In this document: in pieces, positions 24,509 to 36,585 of the stretch
Numbering within the stretch: position 1 is the stretch's first letter
Layout: every line of letters begins with the position of its first letter
Translations under genes and position numbers: made by a program
The notes under the pieces: model-generated
What the model was told of the DNA's origin: nothing
Database searches by the model: none
Seen by the model: only the letters and a program-made list of their open reading frames with translations
Source: Clitopilus passeckerianus
Lineage: Eukaryota > Basidiomycota > Agaricomycetes > Agaricales > Entolomataceae
Length of the DNA stretch: 64,000 bases
Assembly (NCBI GenBank): GCA_944990035.1
Contig: CALYLX010000146.1
Span: 1,233,447 to 1,297,446, forward strand
Direction of reading: 5' to 3'

Positions 24509-24914
24509 CGTTGACTGAGCACTGGGGAATAGGCAAACCGAAGAAAGTTTAATGCTTTCAAGCTCTTTTGAGGAAATCGGATCCGGGGCTGACGTGGATC
24601 AGCTCAAAATGATTTGCACTCAGAACTCGGAGAGAGAAGATGCCCGAATGGTAATGGGCGCTAAGCTGTGTTTCAATTGAGGAGGAAGATAAAATCAGTC
24701 ACTAAGCGCAACCTGCACAAGGCAGTGATGGATAGATGAGGCTGTGAAACGTTGATAATCATTTCTTTATCACGTTCCGTGTATAGCGGCGATACCAACA
24801 ACTGAGACGAATAAAGTTAAGGCGGGAGCCCTGATAAACCACCAGCGACTTTTATAGACAGAAAAAAAAAGGAAGAACGGCGGAAGGGCGCCATCGTGCC
24901 CACACTTGCTTGTA
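24509..24914. other. Promoter of DUF6699-like gene and 3' end of GH30 gene
   Basis: No ORF of note. A nine-base A run lies at 24860-24868. Nothing else recognised. Confidence 0.4.
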
Positions 24915-27353
24915 TTAGTTAGAGGCGACGGTCGTGTGTACAACCGTAGCATTCTTGACAGTCGCAGTGTGGGATGGCGTGAGCGTCGTGTTTGTAGGCA
25001 GAGGGATAGTGCTATTTGACAGACGAGCGCCAGTGGGCGATGCGAACCACCAGAGTGTCGTCACACCAACAGGGAATGTATACGTTGCCTGAGGACGTTC
25101 GACGTCAGCAGCACTTCCGGCATTATAGTTACACAGGACTAACCTGAGCTCCCTTAAAGGAGATTGTGGCAGTGACGGGCGTAGGGTTCCAGGACGAGGA
25201 TGCGTTGTCGTACCCTAACAATGGTTAATCCCTTGAATGAGGTATTATAAAGAACCTTAAACGCACAGTTCAAAACAACGATCGAGTACTGAGGCCAGTC
25301 AGCGGCACTTGCCCGACCCGTCTTGAAGGCGGTGACCCGAAGTGCCCAGCTAAGGCTGCCAGAAATGCTAACACCGATCCTTTGGGCAAATGGTCCTCCC
25401 GGATCCTTGGGAATGACGGCCTTCGAAGCTTGTGCCATCGAGTAGACTGCGCAATTATTAATTAACTGTTTTGGGGGCCACTGGAGTGATGCTCACATTC
25501 TTGGTTGAAGCTGTAGCTGCCATCGCTGTTAACCGATACCAGAGGACGACAGCCTGCGCCTCCGCAGCTATTGGTTCCAGGAAGCTTGGGGTTTCCACTT
25601 CCATCGGTGGCAAGGTTCCACATAAGCCCCTGAAAGCGCCTAGGTTAGGTGTATTTACCTTTCAGAGACGCTGTGGACGTACGGTTCGAGAGAACTTCTC
25701 AACACTTCCGATCCACCTAGAAGAGGTTTAGAATTGTCCTACTAGGCCACCGATAGACGTACAGGTTATCCATATACCACTAGAAGACGTTAGCGTTACG
25801 AAGCACTCAAGAAAGATGACGCCCACCTTAATGTCGCTCCACCAGTCAGAACCGATCGTCCCTGCGCACTCTGTGAAGTAGATCTCCTATATTATAGATG
25901 CAGTTTCATTAGTATGAGATAGATATCAAGAACTTCTACGACATACCTTGCTTGGATATGCGTTATGAAAGGTCGTCTGACCGCTGACTGAGCCAGCGTA
26001 GCAATGGAATGCCACACCGGCGAAGGAATTTCCAGCATTTTGCATCTAAACGCCCATCAGGCTGTGACATCCTGGGGATACGAAGGTTAACTCACGAGCT
26101 GGACAGGATATGCACCTGCTGTGTCCCAGTTATGCTGATACCGCCATGAGTTCCGGAATCTATCAAGCTCAGGAAACCTTACCTCGTATCCAACGACCTT
26201 AACCCCTCCAAGGCCGTTGTTATTGAGCAGTGTACGCAAAGCGGTGCCAATCTGCCCTTCAACAGACGGAGACATCGTGCATGTCGGATAGGTAGGGTTG
26301 CTGTTCTGGGGTTCGTTCTAAGGAAGGAGTGGTTGAGAGCCTGGCCCGAGCAAGAACATATCGAGCATACCTGAATAGAGATGGCGTAGACGGGAATGCC
26401 TTGAGTGTTTTGGAAGCCTTGAACAGCCTTCAAGAGGTATGTAGCGTCTGACTGAGTTTTAGGCAAGCGAGATGAAGCAATATGCAGAAGTCGTACAATT
26501 CCCAACATATTGCGATTTGAGGGAGCCTCCGTTCATGGTATTGCTATCTTTCATCCAGGCCGGCTTTGAGACCGCTCAGCGTCAATTCAAAGAGTGATCA
26601 CGCGACTAAGTGGACATACCGGCGACCAAGGTACGAGATGAACTTTGACGCGGTTGTTGACTGCGCGAATATCCTTCAGAACGGAAAACACGTATGACGG
26701 TGCTTTGTTGATGTTGAAGCTATTGAACGAGGTATCGCCACTGGTATCGTCCAAGCTGTAGACTATTCGATCCTGGATGAGGGGAGTATTGTATGCAAGG
26801 CGATAGGCACTTACCTCCCGCGGAAAAATCAGACGCCCCGATCGGAACTCGGACGTAGCTGAGGCCAGCGTTTGCAGCGCCATACGTCGGATCAAACATC
26901 TTCTTCAAGAGAGCATCGTAGTTTCCAGAGTTCTTGGACTATTTCGATGTCAGGATCCGAATGGACACGATTGGAAACGAGCTACCTTCAAGTTATTGAG
27001 AATAAGAGCGGAGGAGTCAGCTATAGAACGCGTTAGTATACTTTCAAACAACCGAGATAGTTGACTTGCGAAAACTTACTAAGAGATGCTCCAAAACCAT
27101 CCATAGTCTGGAAGACTTGGGAATCGTCCACTGCAATGTTGGCACTCTGGGCAGGCCCGGGCGTTCCGAAGTTGATTGCGGTAGACAGACCTGCCGAAGT
27201 GAGAAGTTTCGACCGGTCCCATGTGGTTTGCCACTGTGATGAAATTAGAGGTAGAAGGAATTACGAGCAAGCAACACTCACCACGTCCCAAATCTGCTGG
27301 CCGAAAACAGGCGTCGAGACGAGAAGGGTAGATAGGACTACGTATCTTCGCAT
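24915..27353 (-). CDS. Secreted GH30 glycoside hydrolase (likely endo-beta-1,6-glucanase)
   Basis: It starts at ATG 27353 with signal peptide MRRYVVLSTLLVSTPVFG and mature Gln-Gln-Ile-Trp. About twelve short introns can be traced to the stop at 24915-24917. Landmarks in order: WQTTWDRSKLL, the SVDDSQxFQTMDGFGASLTDS-type opening of GH30, LSYVRVPIGASDFS, VHLVPWSP, PAWMKDSNTMNGG, the acid/base region ISIQNEPQN with its Glu, and the nucleophile region EIYFTECAG with its Glu. LMWNLATDGSGNPKLPG and a beta-sandwich C-terminus follow. Both catalytic glutamates are present. Fungal GH30 enzymes of this shape cut beta-1,6-glucan of fungal walls, serving wall remodelling or mycoparasitism. A TTTAAAAA box sits about 50 nt upstream. 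Intact as read. Confidence 0.92.
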
Positions 27354-27399
27354 TTTTGAGAATGGAGAGATAACGACTTTGAAGTCCTGAACTCACTTT

Positions 27400-28233
27400 T
27401 TAAAGGCCTAGCGACAGCGACATCTCGGACCAGAAGGCAGACGACAGGCCACGGTTCCATGTGCCCCTTTTCGTCCTCAAGACCTCGTAACACGCGTGTG
27501 TCGTTTCAGATGCAGTAGACATCGTATGGTCAAGTTGCCTTTAAAGAGCAATAACACGTTTTACATGATGGTCGGAACACTTGAATACTCACAGAAGATA
27601 TCATGCTCAGTTACCCATATGTTATTAGCGACTCACGCGCCGTCGACGTCCATGCCAGTGCGTCTATTCTGGTTGCCTTCGGACGTAGTGTTATATTAAA
27701 GCATCCCACTGGGTCCCGAGGCGGCATCCGTATGTCGAACGACCAGCCGATGTCTTTGGTCATTCTTGACTGTGTTTGCGAATTCCGTGGAAGCCCGGAG
27801 AAAACCACCTGATAGGCCACGAAGATGCTTAAATGATCACCAAGAGGTGTTATAAACGAGCTTACCGACGATCCCCCACGCGGTCCATAGGTCAGCGTAA
27901 GATAACAGTTATTGGGTATGGCCAAGTACTTGAGCACACATCAACAAGCTACCTGCTAGCGTTTGCTACCGGCGCAAACTTCTATTAGCCCTGTATGCAA
28001 TTTTCTACTCTGAGAATACTGGCCACCTGAGTAAACGACGGCCAAGCTTTGGCGTGGATACGAGGATACGAGCAATGAATATCAACGAGACCAAGGGAAG
28101 TCGTCGACAGGAAACTCGGGCCGCCCGCATCACGTGGATCACTCTCAATCAGGCGGTTGATGGGCACGTCGGTGATAGCTTCGACGATGTGGCAAGCGAT
28201 GCCAGAGAGAAAAGACCCTGGTTGTCTGGTCAT
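27400..28233 (-). CDS. Spliced hypothetical protein of unknown family
   Basis: A four-exon model is possible from ATG 28233 (MTRQPGSFLSGIACHIVEAI). The reading passes through SLGLVDIHCSYPRIHAKAWP, an exon beginning near 27912 (YLAIPNNCYLTLTYGPRGG), VVFSGLPRNSQTQSRMTK with CFNITLRPKATRIDALAW, and a last exon ending at TAA 27402-27400. Splice motifs GTAAGC...TATCAG and GTGAGT...TTTAAAG support the middle introns. The first intron is ambiguous. The stop overlaps the TATA-like box of the GH30 gene downstream, which makes the last exon doubtful. I do not recognise the family; the segment may be a decayed gene. Confidence 0.4.
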
Positions 28234-29955
28234 AGGATGTCAACGTCCGGCTATGTTCGACATGGAGGAAGGAGAGTGTGAGATCTCTGAAGGTTACGAT
28301 TCTGGGGGGGGATTTGGCCGCGCAACAAAGCCAAACAGCGTCTGTTAGCTTGGAGGTGGCTATGATATGATATGGTAATCGTCAACCGTCTACATCTCTC
28401 GCATCCTTCACACGTGCGCTTCGTTGATAATTGGCAGCTGAAAAGCTGATGAATCGGGGCTCGTCCTATGGATCAGCTGACAACCCGATTGCTTTCTCGG
28501 GTTTGTGATCCTCATGGTCGACGACAGCGAATTCTGCAACATTTTTCCAATTGAACCAGCCGTATCGGTACCGTATGGTCGCTTCTTCATGGGGGCTTGT
28601 ATCCTAAGGGTGCGTACGGCGCGTGTTGAGGTCAATCCAGCTCAGACCACGGAAATATTAGACTCGACGAACAATTATACGACCTCCCCTTGACCGCTGC
28701 TTCAACCTATCTGTTTTACTCTGTCTTCAGGCTTAGCATCTCCAGGGAGCTATTTCACGCGGCTCATTCAGGCGACTCATAGGCTGATCATCGGTATGCT
28801 CTGTGGAGAGTGCCAGCACGTCTGCGATATCCTCGACAAAGGCTGGGCTCCAAACCTTGCTTTCAACCCCTCAGAGGCGATACCGCAAAGAAGACCTCTG
28901 TGCCCGTGCACGCTGTGAGCTTCTGCTGCGAATCAAGCGCCAACCAAGCGCCCGTAAAGGTCCTTGCGCCCATAATGATGATCCACGTCATTCTGTGACA
29001 CACACACACTAGCGGAGGCTAGAGCTGCTCACTACATCAGGACTCTTCCTCGTACGCCTACCTTCATAGTTGGTACTTCTGATTCGCAATCTCCATCCTT
29101 CGGAGTATCCTTGGACTTTGAGCCCTGCAGCTTCTCACTGTCAGTACCCATATTCAACGGACACCAACTCGCACTCAGAACGCCTCCGAAGTTTCCCCGA
29201 ACTTCAAATGATGAGCAAACTGCGTCAGGTTTCTTCGCTCAAAAATACATGGGGCTTCGATCTTTCAATACATCTGCTTGGTTTCTGTGACATGGCTCTG
29301 ATGTCAGGCAGATACCTGAACCAATGCTACGAAAATAAGGACTCTTCACTTAAGCTTCATGTGCTGACGCAGCATCGGTGTACGTCTCCTCCAATACAAT
29401 ACCAAGCGCATGGAATTCGGTGAGAGCACAGGGTGTGACGCATTACGGCCCTTCGATCTGTCAACTCAGGGTCATCTGTATACGACTCGCCCTCAAATAC
29501 ATCGAGCTGGGGAGAACATCATGAGCGAGATGAGAAGCGTCGCTGTCAGGTTTGGACGAGGAGTTCTTGAAGGAACTAAGAGAACTTTACCCATCGCGTC
29601 TGGACACCCTCCTTGATGATTGGCATCCAGCTGGAAGTTAATGTGCTCCAGCCCAAATTGTATATCGTTCGGCGGCTCACACACCACAACACTCTACGCC
29701 GACATTTCGCTCGAAGCCGGTGCGATAGACGTACAAAAAGACGAAAGGACAGGAAACTTCATGATTATTTCTACTAATAGCATTAATATTTACATAGATC
29801 GTCGAAATCAAAGTTCAAAGAGACAGAAACATTTATTATGAATAGCATAAGGTGAAAGACGGAAAGGATAGAACAATAGTTAGCTGACTTCAACGGACTG
29901 GCTGGAACATCCAGGTCTGTTGGTCCGAGGATAGGTCCAATGTTGACAGAACGAC
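28234..29955. other. Gene-poor stretch with possible coding relics
   Basis: No full gene was recognised. A spliced-looking fragment near 29550-29618 (+) reads SGLDEEFLKELRELYPSRLD and then LLDDWHPAGS before a stop. It looks protein-like but is isolated. A 117-codon frame at 29070-29423 (+) has no motif. Local CACACACACA occurs near 28999-29008. Confidence 0.4.
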
Positions 29956-30510
29956 CTAAATAACGTTGTTGAGCTTGGAGGCGACGCGTTTTAGCACGGA
30001 CGGATCTACCTTTGAGCGCCCCCACTCTGGATAATGAACGACGAGTCTAGTTGGACCGTCCGGCAGGATAATGCTGCGATCGTGTATCAGTCGTGACATT
30101 CGAGTCAGAAATACCAGGAGAAACTCACTGATATCTATTCTCTTCGCGGGTCTCTGGAGATGTGTATTGGCGAAGGTACCATTTTCTGCGGCTCCGAAGC
30201 GCCAAAACAGTGCTGTATTCTTCAGGCGGTTCGTCGGGGTCAAATGTGAGGTATAGCTCGGGGTCGTGTTTATTCTTAATGGTAACGTAACCGCTACGTG
30301 TGTTGGTTACAATCCACTAAAACGGTCGTCATTCATGAGCACAGAAATCGACGGTGATGAGTGCACACCGCGACGAACCTGCATTTCCGGCCGACTTCTA
30401 GCATCGCAAATCTCAACAGCAGTCACGAAATCACTACCCGAGAGACGATCAAGGGAGAGGTAGCAATCCCAGCGTAGAATATAGTAAAGGCCGTCCGCAA
30501 GTTGCGCCAT
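29956..30510 (-). CDS. Small beta-trefoil (ricin-B-like) protein
   Basis: Three exons: ATG 30510 to a CAG/GTTCGT donor near 30380, a second exon from about 30316, and a third ending at TAG 29956. Introns end in TTTTAG and ATCGCAG. The product has about 145 residues and no signal peptide. It opens MAQLADGLYYILRWDCYLSL, and later has WIVTNTRSGYVTIKNKHDPE followed by LYLTFDP and WYLRQYT. The GxYxI start, a central W-x-V with GYVTIKN, and the repeated Y/L-rich beta strands fit a single beta-trefoil domain. Mushroom proteins of this size and fold are cytosolic lectins or protease inhibitors, often defensive. No QxW triplet is clear, so sugar binding is uncertain. Intact as read. Confidence 0.6.
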
Positions 30511-32826
30511 GAAAAAGGAGGTGGTGGAGGTGAAAGAGACGTGTTGGCGGCACAAACACGTTGTACTTTGATTTAGCTTCGCGTGATGGCCTAAGGGCCG
30601 TGCCTTTATGCCTTCGTCATCGACCCAAATTCGATGTACTCACGGTATAAATCGTCTTTCTCAACCTCAATCCATACTTCTGTCCACTCGATCCTGGATT
30701 TCTTAAGGCCATTGTTTCCCCTGAGTTTCACCGAGGCAGCCTAGCGTGTGCCTCGGCTGGCGTTGGCCGTGGCCGTGCACTATCATGGTCTACCTGCTGC
30801 CATAATCGGACCGCACATCGACCTTTTCAACCTTTGCGAGTAGTCGCAGCGACCATTGACGCATCGATAGGTAGTCATACTCCGAGGTCACTCTCCTTGA
30901 TGGGGTCAGACTGCGGCTCGTCTGCCCGAATACGTCAAAGGTTTAACCCGGCTACTCTTCGCTCATCAACGGTCATTAGATGGAAACATGGTTGCATGGG
31001 CAGTCAACGCAGTTATCCATTGTCTTCGTTCCTTATTTTCATTGCATGGACGTCCACCCGCAATCCCATTATGTGCTAGTTTGGACCGGTCCTGGATCTG
31101 ATTACCTCTGATACACCTCGGTTATGGCTGCGACCGAGCGAGGCACTGACAGGTTCAGATGACTGGCACTATTTGCTCCACAGAGCGAGTTCAAAGCGTC
31201 TCAAAATCATCGATAATCAGCGCAGGATCCCGGTAAAAAAACTCGGCCGCCTCGCAAGAACGACTTGTGCTGGAGTCGATATATGTTTGCTTCGGCCCGG
31301 TATCCGCCTGATGTTGGTGCCAACGGATGTACGGACGCATGCCCCAGGCCTTGGCTGGCCATTGTCCTTCATAAGTGACGGGACATTCACCTTTCCGCTA
31401 CATCCTACTACGTATACATGTCGAAAATCTCCATGCACTCCTACTATGCATTGTCGAATTCCATCGAAAAGGCCGAGTTCTTCGAGGTCTGGTCTATACC
31501 TGTAATCTGTGTGGTTTCCCAAACTGCTAATAGTGATGCTGGAAATGCCTGGAGCTCGGCATGACGCATGAAGACCCCCGGATATAAGTTCCATATGAGT
31601 GGATTACAGTATCGTGATGATAGGCGGCTTGACCAGGTAGCCGGAGGTCAGAGTGGGACTACTCGAGCAACGTGAAGGACTCAAGACTGACGCCTCTCCA
31701 ATCTGAGCGCACTCTATAAAGGCGACCCGAGGGAAATCCAGTACCTCGGCATCCCCAATTTCAGTATTCACGCTCCATACTTTAGTGCGCCAACGGTCGT
31801 GTACTCAGAAGACGATCGATTAGGTGCCTATCGCCAGTTCTGCCTGTCAATGTATCGGAACATGACTGCCCCTTGTTCCTGGGATCAACTGTCTATTTGC
31901 CTTTCCGTCAAGTGTCAAGTAAATCATTGCCAATTATACCATGGCCGAGGTTCCTGAGTTCGGCGCCCCACGCAAACGGTCCAGGCGAACATCTCGTGTT
32001 GCTGACCTTGAGCAATCCGACTCGGTGTGAACGGAATAATATACTGCTAAACAGTGTATGCCTGATTCTGGCCGGTATTTGACTTGCATCCTCAGCTGTA
32101 CACCGAACTCCACAAGACATTCGCATTCGTAATCCTACTACCCGTCAGGGATATTGGTACACCGCTAGACCGAATTGCCAGCTATCGGCTATGGCTTTGA
32201 TCTTGACCCAGAGCCCTGGCCGCCAAAGTAGCTTACGTCGCAGCCTGTCAGTGTCAAATTCATGATAATGGCTTGAAATGCGGCACGAGAGCACTGTCGT
32301 TATCATGTAAATGTGTGGGTTGCGACACAGATCAGACAGTAATGACAGAGTGGAGACTACTAGTAAGGATACCAACGAACGCCGTACGGTCTGGGGGGTT
32401 ACAACCAATCCATCTTATGAAAATGCAATTGTTTCCAGTTAGGATAGCCATGGTGTTACTGCAAGCGGTTTCAGAATAAGTAGGCCTTTCATGGATCCCA
32501 AGGTCACCCAAAGACGCTGAGGTCAATGCGCCCAAACGATCTAAAAAAGATGACGTACCTGTCGATTTGCCTCCGTCGTGCAAATCAACCGCATTTGCAG
32601 CTGGACCGGTGTTCCTGAGGTTTGACGATTACCTAGTACTTCCAGGCCGAGCCAAAGCTCATCTTCGCTGGTTTTTTATAGCCTGACTCGGTGCAACGGA
32701 TTTGGACTCGTTCTGAAGGGCCAAGCTAACAGCCTAACAATCAAGGCCGTCCAAATCTTTGACAGGCTTTTGACGTTTTGCGGATATAGCTGCCATTTCG
32801 GAACGTTGCAGATAACCTCTAGTAAG
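30511..32826. other. Gene-poor 2.3-kb stretch
   Basis: No complete gene was recognised. A stop-free stretch at about 31698-31945 (+), without a start, reads LYKGDPREIQYLGIPNFSIH and then APYFSAPTVVYSEDDRLGAY. It has the feel of a real protein fragment of unknown family. The minus frame 31217-31594 has no motif. The rest looks non-coding. Confidence 0.4.
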
Positions 32827-32835
32827 TATAAAATA
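32827..32835 (+). promoter_or_regulatory. TATA box of small secreted peptide gene
   Basis: TATAAAATA lies 73 nt upstream of ATG 32900, followed by a pyrimidine/A-rich leader (ATCATTACTCTTCC). The arrangement is that of a strong fungal core promoter. Confidence 0.6.
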
Positions 32836-32899
32836 CCAGGTCTATATTACAACCTGAGTATCATTACTCTTCCAAGAATCTTCCGAAACTCCCAACGAT

Positions 32900-33112
32900 A
32901 TGCAGTTCTCAATCGTCTCCGCACTTCTTGCGTTGTTTGCAACCATCGCCAATGCAGCACCTGTAAACAACGAAGCACGCCTCGAGCCTCCCCCAGTCTT
33001 CACCGGCGACAACTGGGCGGCGTGGCCTCAACTGAGAGAGGAGGTCTCCAAGGTAGGCGAACATATCCCTCAGGTATTGTCGAATTTAAACGAACATTTT
33101 TCTCCAGCGTGA
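32900..33112 (+). CDS. Small secreted peptide, 70 residues
   Basis: A single exon from ATG 32900 to TGA 33110-33112. The N-terminus MQFSIVSALLALFATIANA is a clear signal peptide with an AxA cleavage site. The mature part, about 51 residues, begins APVNNEARLEPPPVFTGDNW, has a Trp-x-x-Trp (NWAAWPQL) and no cysteine. Mushrooms have many such short secreted proteins, some cleaved further. There is no CaaX box, so it is not a lipopeptide pheromone. No function is assigned. The TATA box and leader make expression likely. Confidence 0.65.
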   Translation: MQFSIVSALLALFATIANAAPVNNEARLEPPPVFTGDNWAAWPQLREEVSKVGEHIPQVLSNLNEHFSPA

Positions 33113-33574
33113 ACCCTTGGCTTAAGGTGGCCTTTGGCCGGTGTTTGCATTTTCAGGCGCAGAAGGTACGTCCTTCATTTCTGCCTAGTCAGTGAACAGT
33201 GGAATGAACCAGTGATTCAGGCAACTTTGATCAATGGTCCCAAATTGGAGGTGGATGGATATGTTAAGGCGAAACGTGGATATGTACATTTTGCACAAGA
33301 TTTGCCCGAGATTATTGGTTATTGGGTATAGACTATTCACAACCCAATCGAAGAATAATATGTGAGGCGCCCAAGAGGCGCCTGGAAGTCTACCAGTTGT
33401 GAGAAAATTTGGGTTAGGGCAGGTTGAGTGAGTCGAATGGGGCAACTTCGTGATACATCAACTCAGGTTGCAGTCGGCGGCTTCTGGCCGGACAAACAAG
33501 ATGGCGACGAACAGGCAAGCCTCTTTTTCTCTCACCCGCGTCGTCGTTGCAGTACTTGGGACTCTTGCTGCCAA
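33113..33574. other. Spacer between two plus-strand genes
   Basis: Short overlapping frames only. A short frame from ATG 33499 reads hydrophobic (TRVVVAVLGTLAAKCLL) and could be a signal-like upstream exon of the next gene, which otherwise lacks a leader peptide. I could not join it in phase with confidence. Confidence 0.4.
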
Positions 33575-35213
33575 ATGTCTTCTCCAAGACCAATCATAGT
33601 CGATGATACTGACACGAGAATTCGTTATATCGGCCAAGGCTGGTTCCAGGATAATGGGAGTCAGGACCAGTTCGGAAACTATGGCCCGACATACAAGCAC
33701 ACCCTCCATGGAACCACTGCCAGCAATAGCCTAGCTTTCTCTTTCAATGGTAGGCGCCGTTTCTGTATCGGGGGCTCGAACATTTTTTATATTTTTGTAT
33801 AGGAACGGCCGTCAAAATCATGGGCACAACGAACCTTGCCAAGCTGGACGATACCCATTATGACCCGTCCTGGGAATGCTTCATCGACAATGGTAGCATC
33901 GGTGCAAACAAGCCTTTTCCCTATCGGGAGAACAACTGGGTCATGTGCGAGAGCGACAACCTCAGTGACGGCGCCCACGAAATCACCGTCAACATCACTA
34001 TCACGAAAGGAAATACTTTCTGGTTCGACGCTGTGCAATTTCTGCCTTCCCCGAGCGAGACCTATGACACCGAGGTCCTTGTGGTTGATAACCATGACCC
34101 AGGGATTGAATGGGGCGCAGGCTGGGGTTCGCTTGGAGACACGGCCAATCAAACTGGGACACATGGCGCGACCGCCCGCTTCAACTTCACTGGTTTGTGA
34201 CTACCTAGCTACTCTGTTCCTGGCCCTATCCAATCTTTTACATAGGTACTGGCCTCAGCTGGATAGGATTTATACCAACGGAACTACCCCATGCTGCGAG
34301 CACTGGGTCATACTCGATTGATGGTGGTGACCCCGTTTCGTTCGCGCTCAATGGACTAGCCGCGGATGCTAAGACCACCGTTTACAACCAGATATTCTTC
34401 ACAACCCCGCAGCTTTCAGCCGGCCCACATTCAATGGTTGTCACCTACACCGGCGATTCCACATATACACCGCTTACGCTGGATTACATTTACCTCACCA
34501 ACAAGACACTACCTGCATCATCATCATTACCTTCCACCCCCTCATCACCAGCAGAAGACTCAACTTCCTCATCCTCAAAAACACCTGTCGGTCCGATTGT
34601 TGGCGGGATTGTTGGCGGGATAGTCGTCCTGGCGCTAATCGCCGCGCTTCTGTTCTTCCTTCGTCGTCGTCCAAGGAAGCAACAGCGTATGAGCATAATC
34701 TCGACGGGTGACCCCGGCATGTCCCCTTTCATGTCGACATATGGGCATAACCAGGCATCGCATCCCCACCCACCTCATAGCCCCCTCTACCCGACAGGCC
34801 CTCCCATCGCGCCAGCGCCAGCGGCGCCATCTTCGGTCGGGTCTTATGACCCTTATGGCGGTTACGTGCCAGCCTCGTCCTACAACGGTTCCATGACCAT
34901 CAGCTCCGGCCAGCAGGCTACCCAGCAATCTCATCAGCCCCAGACATATGGCCACACCCAGAGCCACAGCATGTCCTCCTCTGAGCCGTCGTCAGGTGTC
35001 GGATACAATTGGGGTACCGGCGCTGTTGCAGCTGCAGCCGCAGCAACGTCGGCAGCATCTTCCTCGCAAGCCCTCCGCAAAGAGCGAGAGGCTACGGAAG
35101 AACGCGCTCAACACCAACCAGAAGTCATTCACCACCAGGACAGTGGAGTGCGCTTAAGGCCAGGAGCTCCTCGAGCAGTGGAAGAGATACCTCCGATGTA
35201 TTCACCCATCTAG
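33575..35213 (+). CDS. Single-pass membrane protein with two beta-sandwich repeats
   Basis: It begins at ATG 33575 (MSSPRPIIVDDTDTRIRYIG), with two short introns (after SLAFSFNG and after RFNFTG), and ends at TAG 35211-35213; about 500 residues. The ectodomain has two similar units, each opening with a V-D-D/N motif: VDDTDTRIRYIGQGW and VDNHDPGIEWGAGW. Each ends in a G-T-x-V/L-x-x-x-G strand (GTAVKIMG, GTGLSWIGF). Next come a Ser/Thr/Pro-rich stalk, one helix (IVGGIVGGIVVLALIAALLF), a basic stop-transfer (RRRPRKQQR) and a Ser/His/Ala-rich cytosolic tail. This is a very common Agaricomycete architecture, presumed wall or surface sensor. A leader may be provided by an upstream exon near 33499-33560. 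Function unknown. Confidence 0.8.
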
Positions 35214-35459
35214 AGGAAACGGCGAATAATTCTCATCACCCAACTTGTACCTCACATTCTTTACTCTACGTCTTGTTTTTTTTTGGTCTATTTGGTCGCT
35301 CATTTGACATTCTGTCGTTCCCTTGCACGGATACCTTCATTCGTTCATTGCTTCAGCTCCAATATTATTATCACTATCATACATATTTATTGGCTTGAGT
35401 GTCTATATCTTGGCACATACGAAAATAAGAGTATTGGTATCATAATCGTATGTCGAGAC

Positions 35460-36434
35460 TCATCTGTTTTGCTCCTGCTGGATATCGCCCCAAGACCCGA
35501 GTCGAAAGATGACAGGCAGTAGGCCCCATAATTCTTCCCTCCCCCTCTGATGATGCTTCTGCGCGAGATCCAAGCAATTGGAACAAACCTTGAGAGAATC
35601 CCATTCGTCGAATTGGTTCAAGGGATGGGGCGAACTACGAAGGTCCTCCATCTTCCGCCAGTGCATCGACTGCGATAGCCTTGATTGGCAAGGGTGTACG
35701 CACACAGGAGATGGCTTGGATTCGAAGAGGAATCTGTGCGTGAGCGATTTCTGCATCTCCCAGAGGCGCTCGCGCCCCGCTAGGCAGAGGGCCTTGTCGT
35801 GCCATGAAAGTGTAGTGTCCTCGAGGAGTGATTCCGTAGGAATGTTAGTAGAGATGTAGAATGCCCATGGTAAGATCTCCGGTATGTTGGTCTCGCGGGC
35901 CAATGGTATGGCACGAACGACTGTTGAGGATGAATATTTGTAACCTGCAGAAAGCAGCATATCGCATCCGGCTAACGACGTCGGGAACCTGGTCTTCAGG
36001 ACAGAGATACACTTATCCCGTAGCGTCCTGAAATTGTACTTCGTGCTGATACGCAAGATGCCAGAGACGAAATCAATCAGGGTTAATAGGTCGGCCTTTG
36101 AGGAGAGATTATCGAAATGACTGGACAGTTATTTTATCAGTACATTCGGCGGCAATCTCAGATCATTTACTTACAAAGGCTCGTAGAGGACTCTAAGAAG
36201 ATCTTCAAAATCGGCCAAGTTGTCATTCAAGCGAACCACAGGACAGTTGTCTATGGCGTCTGTATTGGTCACTGGCTGAGGTATGACGAACATATCAGCA
36301 AACACATCTGAGTGTTTCCCAAGTATTGATTGGTGGATACGAAACGCGGTATCCTCTACCACGACGACGACAGAGCCATCCAAGAACCAGAAATCCGAGC
36401 TTCGACTAGGTAGGGAAGTAGAGGTTTGCGACAT
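35460..36434 (-). CDS. BTB/POZ domain protein
   Basis: It starts at ATG 36434 and has one intron (about 36172-36118, GTAAGT...TCCAG) spliced in phase to a stop at 35460; about 305 residues. The BTB core is SDFWFLDGSVVVVVEDTAFR, then IHQSILGKHSDVFADMF (the H-x3-L-x2-S-x2-F motif) and LNDNLADFEDLLRVLY. The C-terminal part has a helical KYNFRTLRDKCISVL segment and two late CxxC-like sites (VCVHPC, CSNC). BTB domains mediate dimerisation or Cullin-3 binding. Mushroom genomes hold dozens of such single-domain genes, mostly of unknown role. The frame is intact. Confidence 0.87.
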
Positions 36435-36585
36435 GGGCGTCCAGGTTCAAGGGTATTGGGATTACATAATAATACAGAGCTTTTTAAGGATTCATAGAAA
36501 ACGACATTTGTCGACTTTGGTTACAGGATACAGAACAATCTCTAGTAGGGGAATGGGGGGAAGTGATGTGAAATAAAGCTGACTT

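Noticed and set aside
32900..33112. Lipopeptide pheromone precursor
   Set aside because: The C-terminus ends in Ser-Pro-Ala without a CaaX cysteine, and there is an N-terminal signal peptide, which fungal pheromone precursors lack.
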